Source of the DNA: an uncultured Clostridia bacterium
GTDB taxonomy: Bacteria > Bacillota > Clostridia > Christensenellales > CAG-917
Reading direction: 5' to 3'
Assembly: GCA_934277615.1 (NCBI GenBank)
Contig: CAKQUV010000002.1
Location: 1-64,000 of the forward strand
Length of the DNA: 64,000 bases
The position numbers and the translations under genes are program-made. Shown piece after piece: positions 34,323 to 42,666 of the stretch; the stretch's first letter is position 1; the number at the start of each line of letters is the position of its first letter. The notes beneath the pieces are model-generated. The model saw only the letters and a program-made list of their open reading frames with translations, ran no database searches and was not told the origin of the DNA.

Positions 34323-34451
34323 AACTTTATGATAAAATCATAAAAGCGATTTGTCAATACATATTGCAAAGCGACGTTGGGCAAAATGTCCGAGCCCAAA
34401 GCAATTTCATGCAATGGCAAAGCTTTAAACGGCAAAAAGAACGATTTGGCA

Positions 34452-34480
34452 TTTACCACAATTTCCCATACATTTATAAG
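34452..34480 (+). promoter_or_regulatory. Promoter of the 44-residue membrane peptide
   Basis: TTTACC, 17 bases, TATAAG, ending 36 bases before the ATG at 34517. Confidence 0.55.
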
Positions 34481-34516
34481 GTGTAGGTGCAAACAATAAA
34501 ATCAGGAGGCAAACAA

Positions 34517-34651
34517 ATGAAAAATTCATTGATCATCGGCACTATGCTTGGAATAGTCACTGCCACTGCGCTGTATTGCAGTATGTCAAACAATTCACTA
34601 AAAAAAGCAAAACGTGCCTTTGTAAACAAAATCGAAGACATCGTTATGTAA
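34517..34651 (+). CDS. 44-residue single-pass membrane peptide
   Basis: ATG 34517 to TAA 34649-34651. A perfect AGGAGG lies seven bases upstream, and a promoter and a strong terminator bracket it, so this is a complete small gene. The peptide begins MKNSLIIGTMLGIVTATALY, one hydrophobic helix with small residues (G8, G12, T/A spacing), then a basic KKAKRAFVNKIEDIVM tail. The layout resembles YtxH-like or other small membrane proteins, but it is too short for assignment. Function unknown. Confidence 0.7.
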   Translation: MKNSLIIGTMLGIVTATALYCSMSNNSLKKAKRAFVNKIEDIVM

Positions 34652-34680
34652 ATAATCGGTCTTGTTCATTTATCCTCTAT

Positions 34681-34731
34681 AAAACACAAATCGTGTACGC
34701 AAATATATAATTTGTACACGATTTGTGTTTT
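34681..34731. terminator. Long perfect-hairpin terminator
   Basis: An 18-bp perfect stem, AAAACACAAATCGTGTAC paired with its complement at 34714-34731, with a 15-base AT loop, following the 44-residue gene. Flanked by A and T runs, so it is likely bidirectional. Confidence 0.8.
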
Positions 34732-34830
34732 GCAATGTCGAAAATCGCTCGATTTTAGGCAAAAATTAAGTTCTAGGACACGACAGGTGTTTTTATAAAA
34801 AACAATCATTTTATAAATCTAAATGCAACT

Positions 34831-35344
34831 TCCCCCCCTTCCTCACGGTGTTTGGACTTCGGCGTTTGCGCACCGCAATCCGCCTCGTTCGCTTTGGCTA
34901 CAACACATTCACCGGATGTGTTGCTTAACGCGTCGCGCCCATATTCCGTTCCCCCTCTGCGCTTTGCTTGAGGGAACCCACGGAACTGCTCCGCAGGGGG
35001 CAACACGACGCGATTGACTTCGTAACAATCGCTATTCCGTCGCTTCGCTCCTTACAACGCTCGCATAGATAGGGACATTTCTCTTATTATGCCACTGCGC
35101 TTTGTGCGCCAGCTTCGCACCAACACGGCGCAGTCGCTTGTACTACACACAAGGCTCCCACACACAAAAGACAAGCGAACTAAAGTATGATTTCAAAGAT
35201 GAAAGCGCAGTCTTTTGTGTGAAGGGAAAGAGGAGCACCAAGGCAAAAAAGCAAGCAATTGGCATTTTTGGCAATTGCGGCTAAGAGCCTTGTGTGCGTC
35301 GCAAGCTCGGCGTTCGATTTGCTCGCCGCCTTGCGGCTCGAGTT
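34831..35344 (-). repeat. Dispersed repeat family, copy C, interrupted by an insertion
   Basis: Same family as 212-565 and 8971-9329. Relative to the others, a stretch of about 150 bases is inserted near 35146-35296. Between it and the 35657 gene lie a short imperfect repeat (ggattcccacggtcgctttg region, 35400-35470) and hairpin array 2. No gene is supportable anywhere in 34732-35656. Confidence 0.8.
35146..35296. mobile_element. Putative miniature inverted-repeat insertion inside repeat copy C
   Basis: The insertion is bounded by a perfect 12-bp inverted repeat, CACACAAGGCTC (35146-35157) and GAGCCTTGTGTG (35285-35296). A second 12-bp inverted pair CACACAAAAGAC (35161-35172) and GTCTTTTGTGTG (35210-35221) lies inside. 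Copies A and B lack this piece. No transposase is present. It may be a nested MITE-like element; a target duplication was not identified. Confidence 0.5.
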
Positions 35345-35489
35345 CCGTCTCCGAAAGGGCAGATACCGTGTATAAGTAGTCTTCAAAAGAGTGACGCTAT
35401 GCGCCTACGGCTGGATTCCCACGGTCGCTTTGCTCCCTCTGAATGACATAGGGGTGGGGCACCCACACCAGAATATTAATACGCCGAAA

Positions 35490-35602
35490 CTCGCACGAAG
35501 TGCGAATATCACTTTTTGCGTTAGCAAAAAATATCACTTGCGCTTTGCGCAAATATCACTGTAACGTAGTTGCAATATCACTCTCGCTTTGCGAGAATAT
35601 CT
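35490..35602. repeat. Hairpin array 2 with constant atatcact linker
   Basis: Hairpins in order are TCGCAC-gaa-GTGCGA, TTTTTGC-gtta-GCAAAAA, TTGCGC-ttt-GCGCAA, TGTAAC-gta-GTTGCA (one G-T wobble) and TCTCGC-ttt-GCGAGA, each followed by atatcact or atatc. The order of stem types partly parallels array 1. It lies just beyond the terminator of the giant lipoprotein gene. Confidence 0.9.
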
Positions 35603-35606
35603 CTAC

Positions 35607-35638
35607 AAAAAAAGCACTTGCGATTGCAAGTGCTTTTT
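35607..35638. terminator. Terminator of the giant lipoprotein gene
   Basis: GCACTTGC-gatt-GCAAGTGC with A7 on one side and T5 on the other. It lies 19 bases beyond the minus-strand stop. Confidence 0.85.
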
Positions 35639-35656
35639 GAATTAGGTTTGGGTTGA

Positions 35657-38600
35657 TTACTCTTTGTTGTCGTCGTATTTGTCGTGCTTTGCGTCGAGAG
35701 AAGGAGTTTCAACAGGCGTTGCTACATTCTTCTCTTTCTTCTTTGCAATCGGCTTTCTAACCTTACGGACAATGTAGACGATAACTACGATGATGATGAG
35801 CAAGCCGAGAACGATTGTCGGGATCATCCACCACAATGCCTCTGTGTTGAACGTGTGGTTGGGCGTTGTGTTGTTGCTGTCGTCGTTGCTGTCGTCGTCG
35901 CCTGTACCTTTGCTTTCGGAAGAAACGGTGCGTTTTTGGACGGTTGCGCTTTCTTCTGCTTCATCGTATGCGTTTTCGGTAATCTTTTTGACAGTTACGT
36001 TGTCAAACATTGCATAGCCGCTTGTAAGACCTGTTACAACCGTTTCGCCGTTAACCTCGTCGGCAGTGTATTTGCCAAGTGAGAGTTTGAGCGAAACCGA
36101 CGTTACGTCCTCGTTGAGAGTCTTGACGTAGAACTTGTATTCAACAAATCCTGCGTCGCCTGCGGTGCGGATGGACTTGAAGATGAACGGGTTGTCCGTT
36201 TCGTTTGCGGAGCCGAGATAGAGTTCCACAAAAGCGCCGACCGTTTTATCGTCCGTTGCGTCGATGCCGTATGTTCTTACGAATACGCTGACTTCATAGA
36301 AGCTTTGCTCTTTCATGGTTACGGATGAGCCGCTGTAGGTGTATGCGCTCTTTTCCATATTGTTGATGACGAGCATTTGCTTGCTGTTGTTGTGCGCATA
36401 GAGTTGAGATACGGGGATCCAGTTTTTCTCTTGCATTTCGGCAAGTTTTGCCTTTTGGAGAGCTTCTACGACTTGGTCTTTGTCCATGTCTTTGTACTCT
36501 TCTCTGTCTTTTGCCGCGTCATATTCCTTGTCGGAAATCGTGATGTCGTCAATCTTGTAATCTTTGCCGAGGATGCCTACGTAGTCGGTGCCGTTTATAT
36601 TCTTCACCTCGTAGTATGCGCTGTCTGCATAGATGACGCCGCTCTTGGTGTTGCCGGAGCTTTGGTTGGTGCCCGTCGTGCCTGTCCAACCGTTGGGAGT
36701 GGAGAGGGAGCCTCTGGACTCAATCGTGCTGGAGAGCGAGTCAAAACTGTCGGTGAGGAAGGAGAGTTTGTGAACTTCGGTGCCTTCCGCTTTGTTGAAG
36801 TCTGCCTCGTCGATAGAGGTGTAGTAGACGTTGTCAAAGAATACGTTGCCCGTGGAAGCAGCCTTTTGCGCTTTGAGAGCTTTTCTGATGACTTCCTTAT
36901 CGGTCTTGTCGTCATAGTCGGGATTGGAAGTTCTTTCCGCTTCGACTTCGGCGTCCGTAACTTCGATGTTTGCGTAATCGACGTTTTCACCGAGCCACAA
37001 GTTGAGTTTTGTGGAAACGCTCGTTTGACCGACTTCGATGTAGAAGGTGTATTTTGTCCATTTCGTATCGGAGGTGCTTTCAATCTTGAAGGAGCTTGTT
37101 CCGGAGGTGAGTGAGGACTCGCCTGTGAGATAAATCGTCGCTTTGGTTGCGCCGACCGTCTTTGCGTACAAGGAAATCTTGTAGTATGTGTTGGCCGAGA
37201 GCGTTACGCTGGAGGAAGCAAAGCCTGCCGCATAGCCCTTGGAAGAGTCTTTCTTGTTGCCGATTGCAAGCATGTGCCCTTTGTCGCCGGGGAGTGAGCC
37301 GAGTTCAAGCTCGTTTGTGTTCTTGCCGACTGTGGGGTAGAAGCCGTTGAAGTTGACGTCGGTATTGTATTGGAATACCGCTTTTGCCTGGTTGCTCGGA
37401 ACGAACGTGAACGTGCCGTCCTCGTTTGATTGTTGATTGAATTTGATTACGCCTGCGATGAGGTCGGAATCCTCGGTGTTTGCGCCGAGCTTGTTGTCGT
37501 TGATTGTCCAGTCGGACGGAGTCGCGGCAACTGTTTGCTCTGCGAGAGCTTTGCCCTCTTCGAGATTCTTGCCATCGAGGTCATAGTTGTCGAAGCCGCC
37601 GTTCTTGAATGCGGTTGAGGTGCTGGACGTGAGGTCGATAGCCTTTGTATAGGTGCCTGTGGATGTGTTGCTATACGTGGAGTGAGATACTGTCGAACCG
37701 TTGATGTTGGCAACGTACATTGCGCCCTTTGCAAGGGTGGATGACGTCCAACGCGTGCCTGTGCCGAGCGTAAACTTGAATGCGATTGTTACGTCTTTGT
37801 CGTTTGCGCCTGCGATTGCCACGGTGATTTCGCACCAGTCGTTTTGGTATTCGTCATAATCCGCGGTGTTGACCTTGGAGAACGTCGCCAAAGTGGAGTC
37901 GTCTTCATCCTCGTTCTTTTGGAGAACGTAGATGTATGCGCCGCTTGTGGATTTTACGTCTTGAGTCTTAACCCACAAAGAGATGCGGTAGTAGTTGTTG
38001 GCTTTGATTGTGATGTTGTCCGTTTCCACTTCGTAATAGCTGTCGGAAGAGGCGTGGAGCATGTAAGCGCGCTTATCGTTGATTTCGTAGGGAAGTTCGG
38101 GATAAGTAAGGCCGCTTACTTTCTCTGTGTCGTGTGCAAACGAATCTTCGTTTTCAAGGCTTACGACGCCTTCGGAAATGAAACCGTCGATGATGGGATT
38201 GGTCTTTTTGGTTGCGTCGAAGTTGCTCTTCCAACCCTTGGGTGCGCCGTTGCCGAGAACGGAGACTTTGTTGTTTGTGGAGGAGGCTTCAGACTCGGTG
38301 TTGAGAATGTTTGCAAACATATTCTCGGAAGTAAGCTCAACGATAAGACCTCTCAAATCGTCGTTGTTTTCGCAATCGAGAACGTTGTCGGTCGCTTTTT
38401 CGATAACTCCTGTCGTTACAGAGGGGAGAGATTCGATTTCTTTGAGATTGAGCTCGTCAATGAATGCCCAACCGTTGGAGAAGGTGCCGTTTGCGTTGTA
38501 GAGCGTCGTCTTGCTGCTGCTTGACGGGCTGAGCTCGCAACTTACGGATGTGTTGCTGTTAGTGCCTTCCGTGCCGAGCCACACGTTCATGTTGTAGCTG

Positions 38601-40129
38601 TAGTTCTTGAATTGGTTGCCTTGGATGTAGAAGGTGTAAGTTCTCCATCCGCCGGTGGTTTTGCCCTCAACGGTTGTGGGTTGTGCCAAACCTTTGTCGC
38701 CGCTTACGGAAATTGCGGTGTTGCCGACAAGATAATCTTCGGATTTGTTTGCGGAAATGCCTTTGATGACGATGTCTTTGCCGTCGCTACCCGTGAGGAT
38801 GAGGGATACGCCCGCGCCGTGCACGTTGTACGTGAAGATATCCAAGGAGAGAGCATAAGTCTTGTTGCGCTCGATTGTGATAGTGCGAGCGGACTTGATG
38901 CTTTGTGCGGTCAAAATTTGTTGAGAGAGCATAAAGACGTTGGAGCCCGCGATATTTGCCGCGCGCTCATCGGTGAAGATGTCGCCTTTGATGTTGACAA
39001 GCAATTCTTTTGCCGCATTGTAATCGATTTTTGCGTCCTGACCGCTCGGTACGTCCTTTTGGAGCGTGTATTGCTTTGCGTAGTCTGCATAGTTGTCCGC
39101 AAACTTGGTAAGGTCGACGATGCCGTTGTGTCTGTATGCAGACGGCGCCGGATCATCCTTGCCGCTGTTGCCGGATACCAAAGACCAGCCGTTGGGTGCG
39201 CCTGAAGAGGAAATTGTTGTCGTGCCGAAATCGAAACGTCCGTTGGGGACTTTCAACGTTGCGGTTGCGACGAACTCGTTGCCGTTGCGCTCGAGCTCGA
39301 CTGCCTTTTCATATACGGATTCTGCAGTCTTTTCCTCGGTGTCATCGAGTTTTTCGAGAGTGAGGTTGTCGAATACTGCGTAGCCCGTGCTCAAACCGGT
39401 CTTGTCGGATGACGTGCATCTGCCCAAACCGAGCATGACGTTGAGGGAAGTGGAGGAAACGGGAGACGCCTCGAGGAGTATCTCATAGGTTTTCCATTCG
39501 CCCTTGGTGTCGATGCCCTTGATTTCCGCATAAGTGTTGGAGCTTACGTAAATGCGAGCGCCGCGCGCCTCTTCGTTGTCGCCGTCGATATTGTATGTGA
39601 GAACATCGACTTTGAGTCTGTAATAAGCGCCCTTGGTGAGAGTGAAGGAAGTGGAGGTGTAGCCGTAAGCCGTCGGACCGTGAATGGTCTTGCCGTCTTC
39701 GTCCTTACCTTCTTCGGGCATATACACCATAAGGGAGTGCTTGTAAATGCCGCGATCGTCGTATCTGCCGTTTACGTTAAGCAAATTGTACAATTTGTCT
39801 TGATCGTCGTTCCACTTGCTCTTGTTTGCGTCGTAGAGCGCCTTGTCAAGACTGATAACGCCTGCTGTTACGTCGGATTTGTAATCGCCGGAAGAGTACA
39901 TCTTCGCGCCGGACCAACTCGTAAGAGAACGAGGGTAGGACGTGGACGCTGTGTCGATCACGTGGAAGTCGCCGTTTTTGATGAGGAGATTTTTGGTCTC
40001 TTCATACTTGGTCGAATTCGTCGAGGAGCCGTTTCCGTCGTCGTTGTTGCAAGCGACGAACATGCACGATGAAAGTACGATAATCGCAATCATCATAAGT
40101 GCTAAAACTACAAATTTTTTCTTGTTCAT
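35657..40129 (-). CDS. Giant modular surface lipoprotein (1490 aa, carbohydrate-binding-like repeats)
   Basis: Signal peptide with candidate lipobox cysteines 22 (LSSC) and 27 (FVAC), then an Asn/Asp/Ser linker. The body has about five jelly-roll-like modules of 200-300 residues. Each has a TPNGWS-like start (GAPNGWSLV, GAPKGWKSNF, STPNGWTGT), a strand such as NTYYKISLYAKT or KGAYYRLKVDV, WTKYTFYIE-like WkxYtfyi, and an end like AVFDNLTLEKL near residues 253, 556, 805, 1098 and 1374. This resembles CBM4/9-type carbohydrate-binding domains. A C-terminal membrane helix (about 1435-1460) and basic tail give a second anchor. No catalytic domain is seen. Polysaccharide binding is inferred. Confidence 0.75.
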   Translation of the reverse strand: MNKKKFVVLALMMIAIIVLSSCMFVACNNDDGNGSSTNSTKYEETKNLLIKNGDFHVIDTASTSYPRSLTSWSGAKMYSSGDYKSDVTAGVISLDKALYDANKSKWNDDQDKLYNLLNVNGRYDDRGIYKHSLMVYMPEEGKDEDGKTIHGPTAYGYTSTSFTLTKGAYYRLKVDVLTYNIDGDNEEARGARIYVSSNTYAEIKGIDTKGEWKTYEILLEASPVSSTSLNVMLGLGRCTSSDKTGLSTGYAVFDNLTLEKLDDTEEKTAESVYEKAVELERNGNEFVATATLKVPNGRFDFGTTTISSSGAPNGWSLVSGNSGKDDPAPSAYRHNGIVDLTKFADNYADYAKQYTLQKDVPSGQDAKIDYNAAKELLVNIKGDIFTDERAANIAGSNVFMLSQQILTAQSIKSARTITIERNKTYALSLDIFTYNVHGAGVSLILTGSDGKDIVIKGISANKSEDYLVGNTAISVSGDKGLAQPTTVEGKTTGGWRTYTFYIQGNQFKNYSYNMNVWLGTEGTNSNTSVSCELSPSSSSKTTLYNANGTFSNGWAFIDELNLKEIESLPSVTTGVIEKATDNVLDCENNDDLRGLIVELTSENMFANILNTESEASSTNNKVSVLGNGAPKGWKSNFDATKKTNPIIDGFISEGVVSLENEDSFAHDTEKVSGLTYPELPYEINDKRAYMLHASSDSYYEVETDNITIKANNYYRISLWVKTQDVKSTSGAYIYVLQKNEDEDDSTLATFSKVNTADYDEYQNDWCEITVAIAGANDKDVTIAFKFTLGTGTRWTSSTLAKGAMYVANINGSTVSHSTYSNTSTGTYTKAIDLTSSTSTAFKNGGFDNYDLDGKNLEEGKALAEQTVAATPSDWTINDNKLGANTEDSDLIAGVIKFNQQSNEDGTFTFVPSNQAKAVFQYNTDVNFNGFYPTVGKNTNELELGSLPGDKGHMLAIGNKKDSSKGYAAGFASSSVTLSANTYYKISLYAKTVGATKATIYLTGESSLTSGTSSFKIESTSDTKWTKYTFYIEVGQTSVSTKLNLWLGENVDYANIEVTDAEVEAERTSNPDYDDKTDKEVIRKALKAQKAASTGNVFFDNVYYTSIDEADFNKAEGTEVHKLSFLTDSFDSLSSTIESRGSLSTPNGWTGTTGTNQSSGNTKSGVIYADSAYYEVKNINGTDYVGILGKDYKIDDITISDKEYDAAKDREEYKDMDKDQVVEALQKAKLAEMQEKNWIPVSQLYAHNNSKQMLVINNMEKSAYTYSGSSVTMKEQSFYEVSVFVRTYGIDATDDKTVGAFVELYLGSANETDNPFIFKSIRTAGDAGFVEYKFYVKTLNEDVTSVSLKLSLGKYTADEVNGETVVTGLTSGYAMFDNVTVKKITENAYDEAEESATVQKRTVSSESKGTGDDDSNDDSNNTTPNHTFNTEALWWMIPTIVLGLLIIIVVIVYIVRKVRKPIAKKKEKNVATPVETPSLDAKHDKYDDNKE

Positions 40130-40253
40130 ACCAAACCTGTAAAAGATTTATTTTGCTCGGACTTTCGTCCTTTATTGTTGCTCAATCGATTGCTATCCTG
40201 CTCGCGCTTTTGCGCATATACGCGTGCCGCACGCACGATAATTATCAATATGC
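40130..40253 (-). promoter_or_regulatory. Structured 5' leader of the giant lipoprotein gene
   Basis: About 124 bases from the predicted start site to the ATG contain three short hairpins: CGTGC/GCACG (40223-40237), GCGC/GCGC with a four-base A loop (40204-40215) and GGAC-gaaa-GTCC (40159-40170), a GNRA tetraloop. No known riboswitch consensus was recognised. Confidence 0.45.
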
Positions 40254-40259
40254 TTTGTT

Positions 40260-40288
40260 ATTCTAATACAAATACATTATTTTTGCAA
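40260..40288 (-). promoter_or_regulatory. Promoter of the giant lipoprotein gene
   Basis: Minus strand TTGCAA, 17 bases, TAGAAT. It gives a leader of about 124 bases. Confidence 0.6.
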
Positions 40289-40329
40289 TAAAAATTCATA
40301 CTTTCTCGCAATTTAATAAAAATAAAAGT

Positions 40330-40761
40330 ATGCAATCCTATCTCTCCGCGCCTTCGATTATGGCGCAAAATTGTTTCAAATATAACCGACAAGGGCAAAA
40401 ACTCTCAAAAGGCAGGCAAATCGCCGTTGTCCTTGCAGGGCTTGCCATAGGCGTGGTTACGGGGCTCTTCGGAGCAGGCGGCGGTATGCTCACCGTGCCG
40501 GCGCTGACTTTTATAGCAAAGCTCGACGAAAAGCATTCGCACGCAACAGCAATTGCCGTTATATTGCCGCTGTGTCTTATAAGTTCTATCGTTTATGCGC
40601 TCGGCGCGAATTTCGAAAAGGGCGTTGTTTTGCCAACCGTTCTTGGCGTAACGATAGGCGGCATAGTTGGCGCGCTTTTGCTCAAAAAGATGTCAAACGG
40701 AACGATATCTTTTCTGTTTTACGCGCTTATGCTGTTTGCAGGGCTAAAGATGATATTTTGA
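40330..40761 (+). CDS. TauE/SafE (TSUP) family half-size membrane protein
   Basis: A 143-residue membrane protein with about four hydrophobic segments. GLFGAGGGMLTVPAL near residues 45-59 is the glycine-rich TSUP signature, followed by KHSHATAIAVILPLC. Full-length TauE/SafE proteins have eight helices and about 250 residues, so this is one half; a second half follows 68 bases later. Family members export sulfite, sulfoacetate or other anions. No ribosome site is evident before 40330; an inner ATG at 40360 is possible. Confidence 0.82.
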   Translation: MQSYLSAPSIMAQNCFKYNRQGQKLSKGRQIAVVLAGLAIGVVTGLFGAGGGMLTVPALTFIAKLDEKHSHATAIAVILPLCLISSIVYALGANFEKGVVLPTVLGVTIGGIVGALLLKKMSNGTISFLFYALMLFAGLKMIF

Positions 40762-40829
40762 CAAAAAACAACGTTTAATCGAGGTTTTAATATCGATAAA
40801 CATATACTTTTTGCGAAAATGAGGTGATT

Positions 40830-41201
40830 ATGCATTTTTTGTATTTTGTTTTGGCAGGCATTGCCGGCGGCATTCTTGCAGGTATGGGAATGGGCGGAGG
40901 AACGCTCACTTTGCCGCTTTTGGTGGTTGGTCTGGGAGTGGGACAACTCACGGCGCAGTTTGCAAATCTCGTTGCGTTTTTGCCGTCGGGTTCGGCGGCT
41001 CTTTGTTTGCATATCAAGAACGGATTGGTGAAGAAAAACAACCTTTTGTCCTTGCTTTTGCCTGCGGTGATATCCTGCGTCGTCTGCTCATTTTTCGCAA
41101 CCGAAATAGACGGCGATTTGCTCAAAAAACTGTTCGGAGGTTTTCTCATTGCCATTGCTATAGGCTCCCTCGCCGCAAAAGTCGCAAACAAAAAGGGCTG
41201 A
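40830..41201 (+). CDS. TauE/SafE (TSUP) family half-size membrane protein, second of pair
   Basis: A 123-residue membrane protein with about four hydrophobic segments and the TSUP signature GMGMGGGTLTLPLLVVG near residues 18-34. ATG 40830 is chosen over a GTG two codons upstream because GAGG lies five bases before it. Together with 40330-40761 it would make the two homologous halves of one transporter, plausibly as a heterodimer. Between the pair lies an AT-rich gap and no terminator. Confidence 0.85.
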   Translation: MHFLYFVLAGIAGGILAGMGMGGGTLTLPLLVVGLGVGQLTAQFANLVAFLPSGSAALCLHIKNGLVKKNNLLSLLLPAVISCVVCSFFATEIDGDLLKKLFGGFLIAIAIGSLAAKVANKKG

Positions 41202-41293
41202 GCAGATGCTTTGGTTGAGTTTATGGTGCCGCAAAATCGTTAGAAGAACATTAAAAAATCGCAAAATTTCCGAAAATTTCAAAAAAAGGGGTA

Positions 41294-41322
41294 TTTACAT
41301 TATAAGATTTGTAATGTATAAT
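41294..41322 (+). promoter_or_regulatory. Promoter of the rnf operon
   Basis: TTTACA, 17 bases, TATAAT, preceded directly by TG. It gives a leader of about 32 bases to rnfC with AAGGA eight bases before ATG. Confidence 0.75.
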
Positions 41323-41360
41323 TACTTTAATCTTTAATTTTATGACGAAGGATTGGTTTT

Positions 41361-42665
41361 ATGACAATTCCATTGAGGACTTTCCGCAGAGGCATTCACC
41401 CTCCTGCGAACAAGTTTACCAAAGACGTACCTCTTGACGAGTTTCCCATTCCCGACAAACTATACGTGTCGCTTTCTCAGCATATCGGCGCGCCTGCAAA
41501 AGCAATAGTGCAGGTGGGCGATCACGTTGACGAAGGACAACTTATAGGCGAGGCAAACGGATTTGTTTCGGCAAACGTTTACTCTCCCGTGTCGGGAACA
41601 GTGAAATCATTTGTAACCTTGCCCACGGCAACCGGGCAAGATGCTTTGCACGTGGAAATCGACAACGACTTCCTGTACACGACGCAATCGCTCAAACCTC
41701 TAAAAGATCCCACCAAAGAAGAGATTATCGACAGGGTTAAAGAGGCAGGTATCGTCGGTATGGGCGGCGCGACTTTCCCCACGCACGTCAAATTGATGCC
41801 CAAAGAAAAAGTGGACACGCTCATCATCAACGGCGCGGAATGCGAGCCTTATATCACTTGCGACTACCGTTTGTTTATGGAAAAAGCGCCCACGATTATC
41901 AAGGGTATCAAACTTTTGATGAAGGCGCTGGACGTCAAGCACGCGTACATCGGCATTGAGGCGAACAAACTTTCCGCTATCCGATATCTTACAAGCCTGG
42001 TTCCCAACGATATCGACGTGATGAAGCTCAAAACCAAGTATCCGCAAGGTGCGGAAAAGCAGCTCATTTACGCTATCACGCACAGAGTTGTGCCCACGGG
42101 CGCGCTTCCGTCAAGCGTCGGTTGCGTGGTCTGCAACGCGCATACGGCTTATTCGGTGGCAAGAGCGGTGCTTTTCGGCGATCCGTGTTACAAGCGCGTT
42201 ATGACGGTGTCCGGCGGCGGCGTTGCCGAAAGAGGCAACTTCTGGGTTCGCAACGGCACGACCTATCAATTTGTTTACGACACTTGCAGAGGCGACAAGG
42301 ACGAGGATATCACAAGAAAAGTGGTAAGCGGAGGTCCGATGATGGGATTTGCGCAAGCGGACTTGCGCTCCACTTGCTCGAAAGGCACGTCTTGCTTGCT
42401 CTTTCTCACAAAAAAGGAATTTAACACAAGTCCTACCACGCCTTGCATCAGTTGCGGAAAATGCATCATCAACTGTCCGATGTCCCTCGTGCCGAGAGAA
42501 ATCGAAAAGGCTGTTGAAAAAGAGGACTTCGAAGGCACTTTCAAGATGGGCGTGCTCAACTGCATAGAGTGCGGCGCATGTTCCTATTCGTGCCCTGCAA
42601 AGCGTCCGCTCGTTCAGGCGATGCGCCTTGCAAAGAAAGAAATAAAGACGAGGGGGATAAAGTGA
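41361..42665 (+). CDS. rnfC: Rnf electron transport complex subunit C
   Basis: A 434-residue peripheral subunit that carries NADH/FMN-domain and ferredoxin-type clusters. The start FRRGIHPPANKF, the GIVGMGGATFPTHVKL nucleotide-site segment near residues 131-146, and two [4Fe-4S] patterns, CISCGKCIINCP and CIECGACSYSCPAKRP near residues 358-415, are all present. It is first in a six-gene operon rnfCDGEAB that couples ferredoxin oxidation by NAD+ to ion pumping. The order is the clostridial one. Confidence 0.97.
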   Translation: MTIPLRTFRRGIHPPANKFTKDVPLDEFPIPDKLYVSLSQHIGAPAKAIVQVGDHVDEGQLIGEANGFVSANVYSPVSGTVKSFVTLPTATGQDALHVEIDNDFLYTTQSLKPLKDPTKEEIIDRVKEAGIVGMGGATFPTHVKLMPKEKVDTLIINGAECEPYITCDYRLFMEKAPTIIKGIKLLMKALDVKHAYIGIEANKLSAIRYLTSLVPNDIDVMKLKTKYPQGAEKQLIYAITHRVVPTGALPSSVGCVVCNAHTAYSVARAVLFGDPCYKRVMTVSGGGVAERGNFWVRNGTTYQFVYDTCRGDKDEDITRKVVSGGPMMGFAQADLRSTCSKGTSCLLFLTKKEFNTSPTTPCISCGKCIINCPMSLVPREIEKAVEKEDFEGTFKMGVLNCIECGACSYSCPAKRPLVQAMRLAKKEIKTRGIK

Positions 42666-42666
42666 T

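Noticed and set aside
34681..34731. Insertion-sequence end
   Set aside because: An isolated 18-bp perfect hairpin with A and T flanks after a gene is better explained as a terminator.
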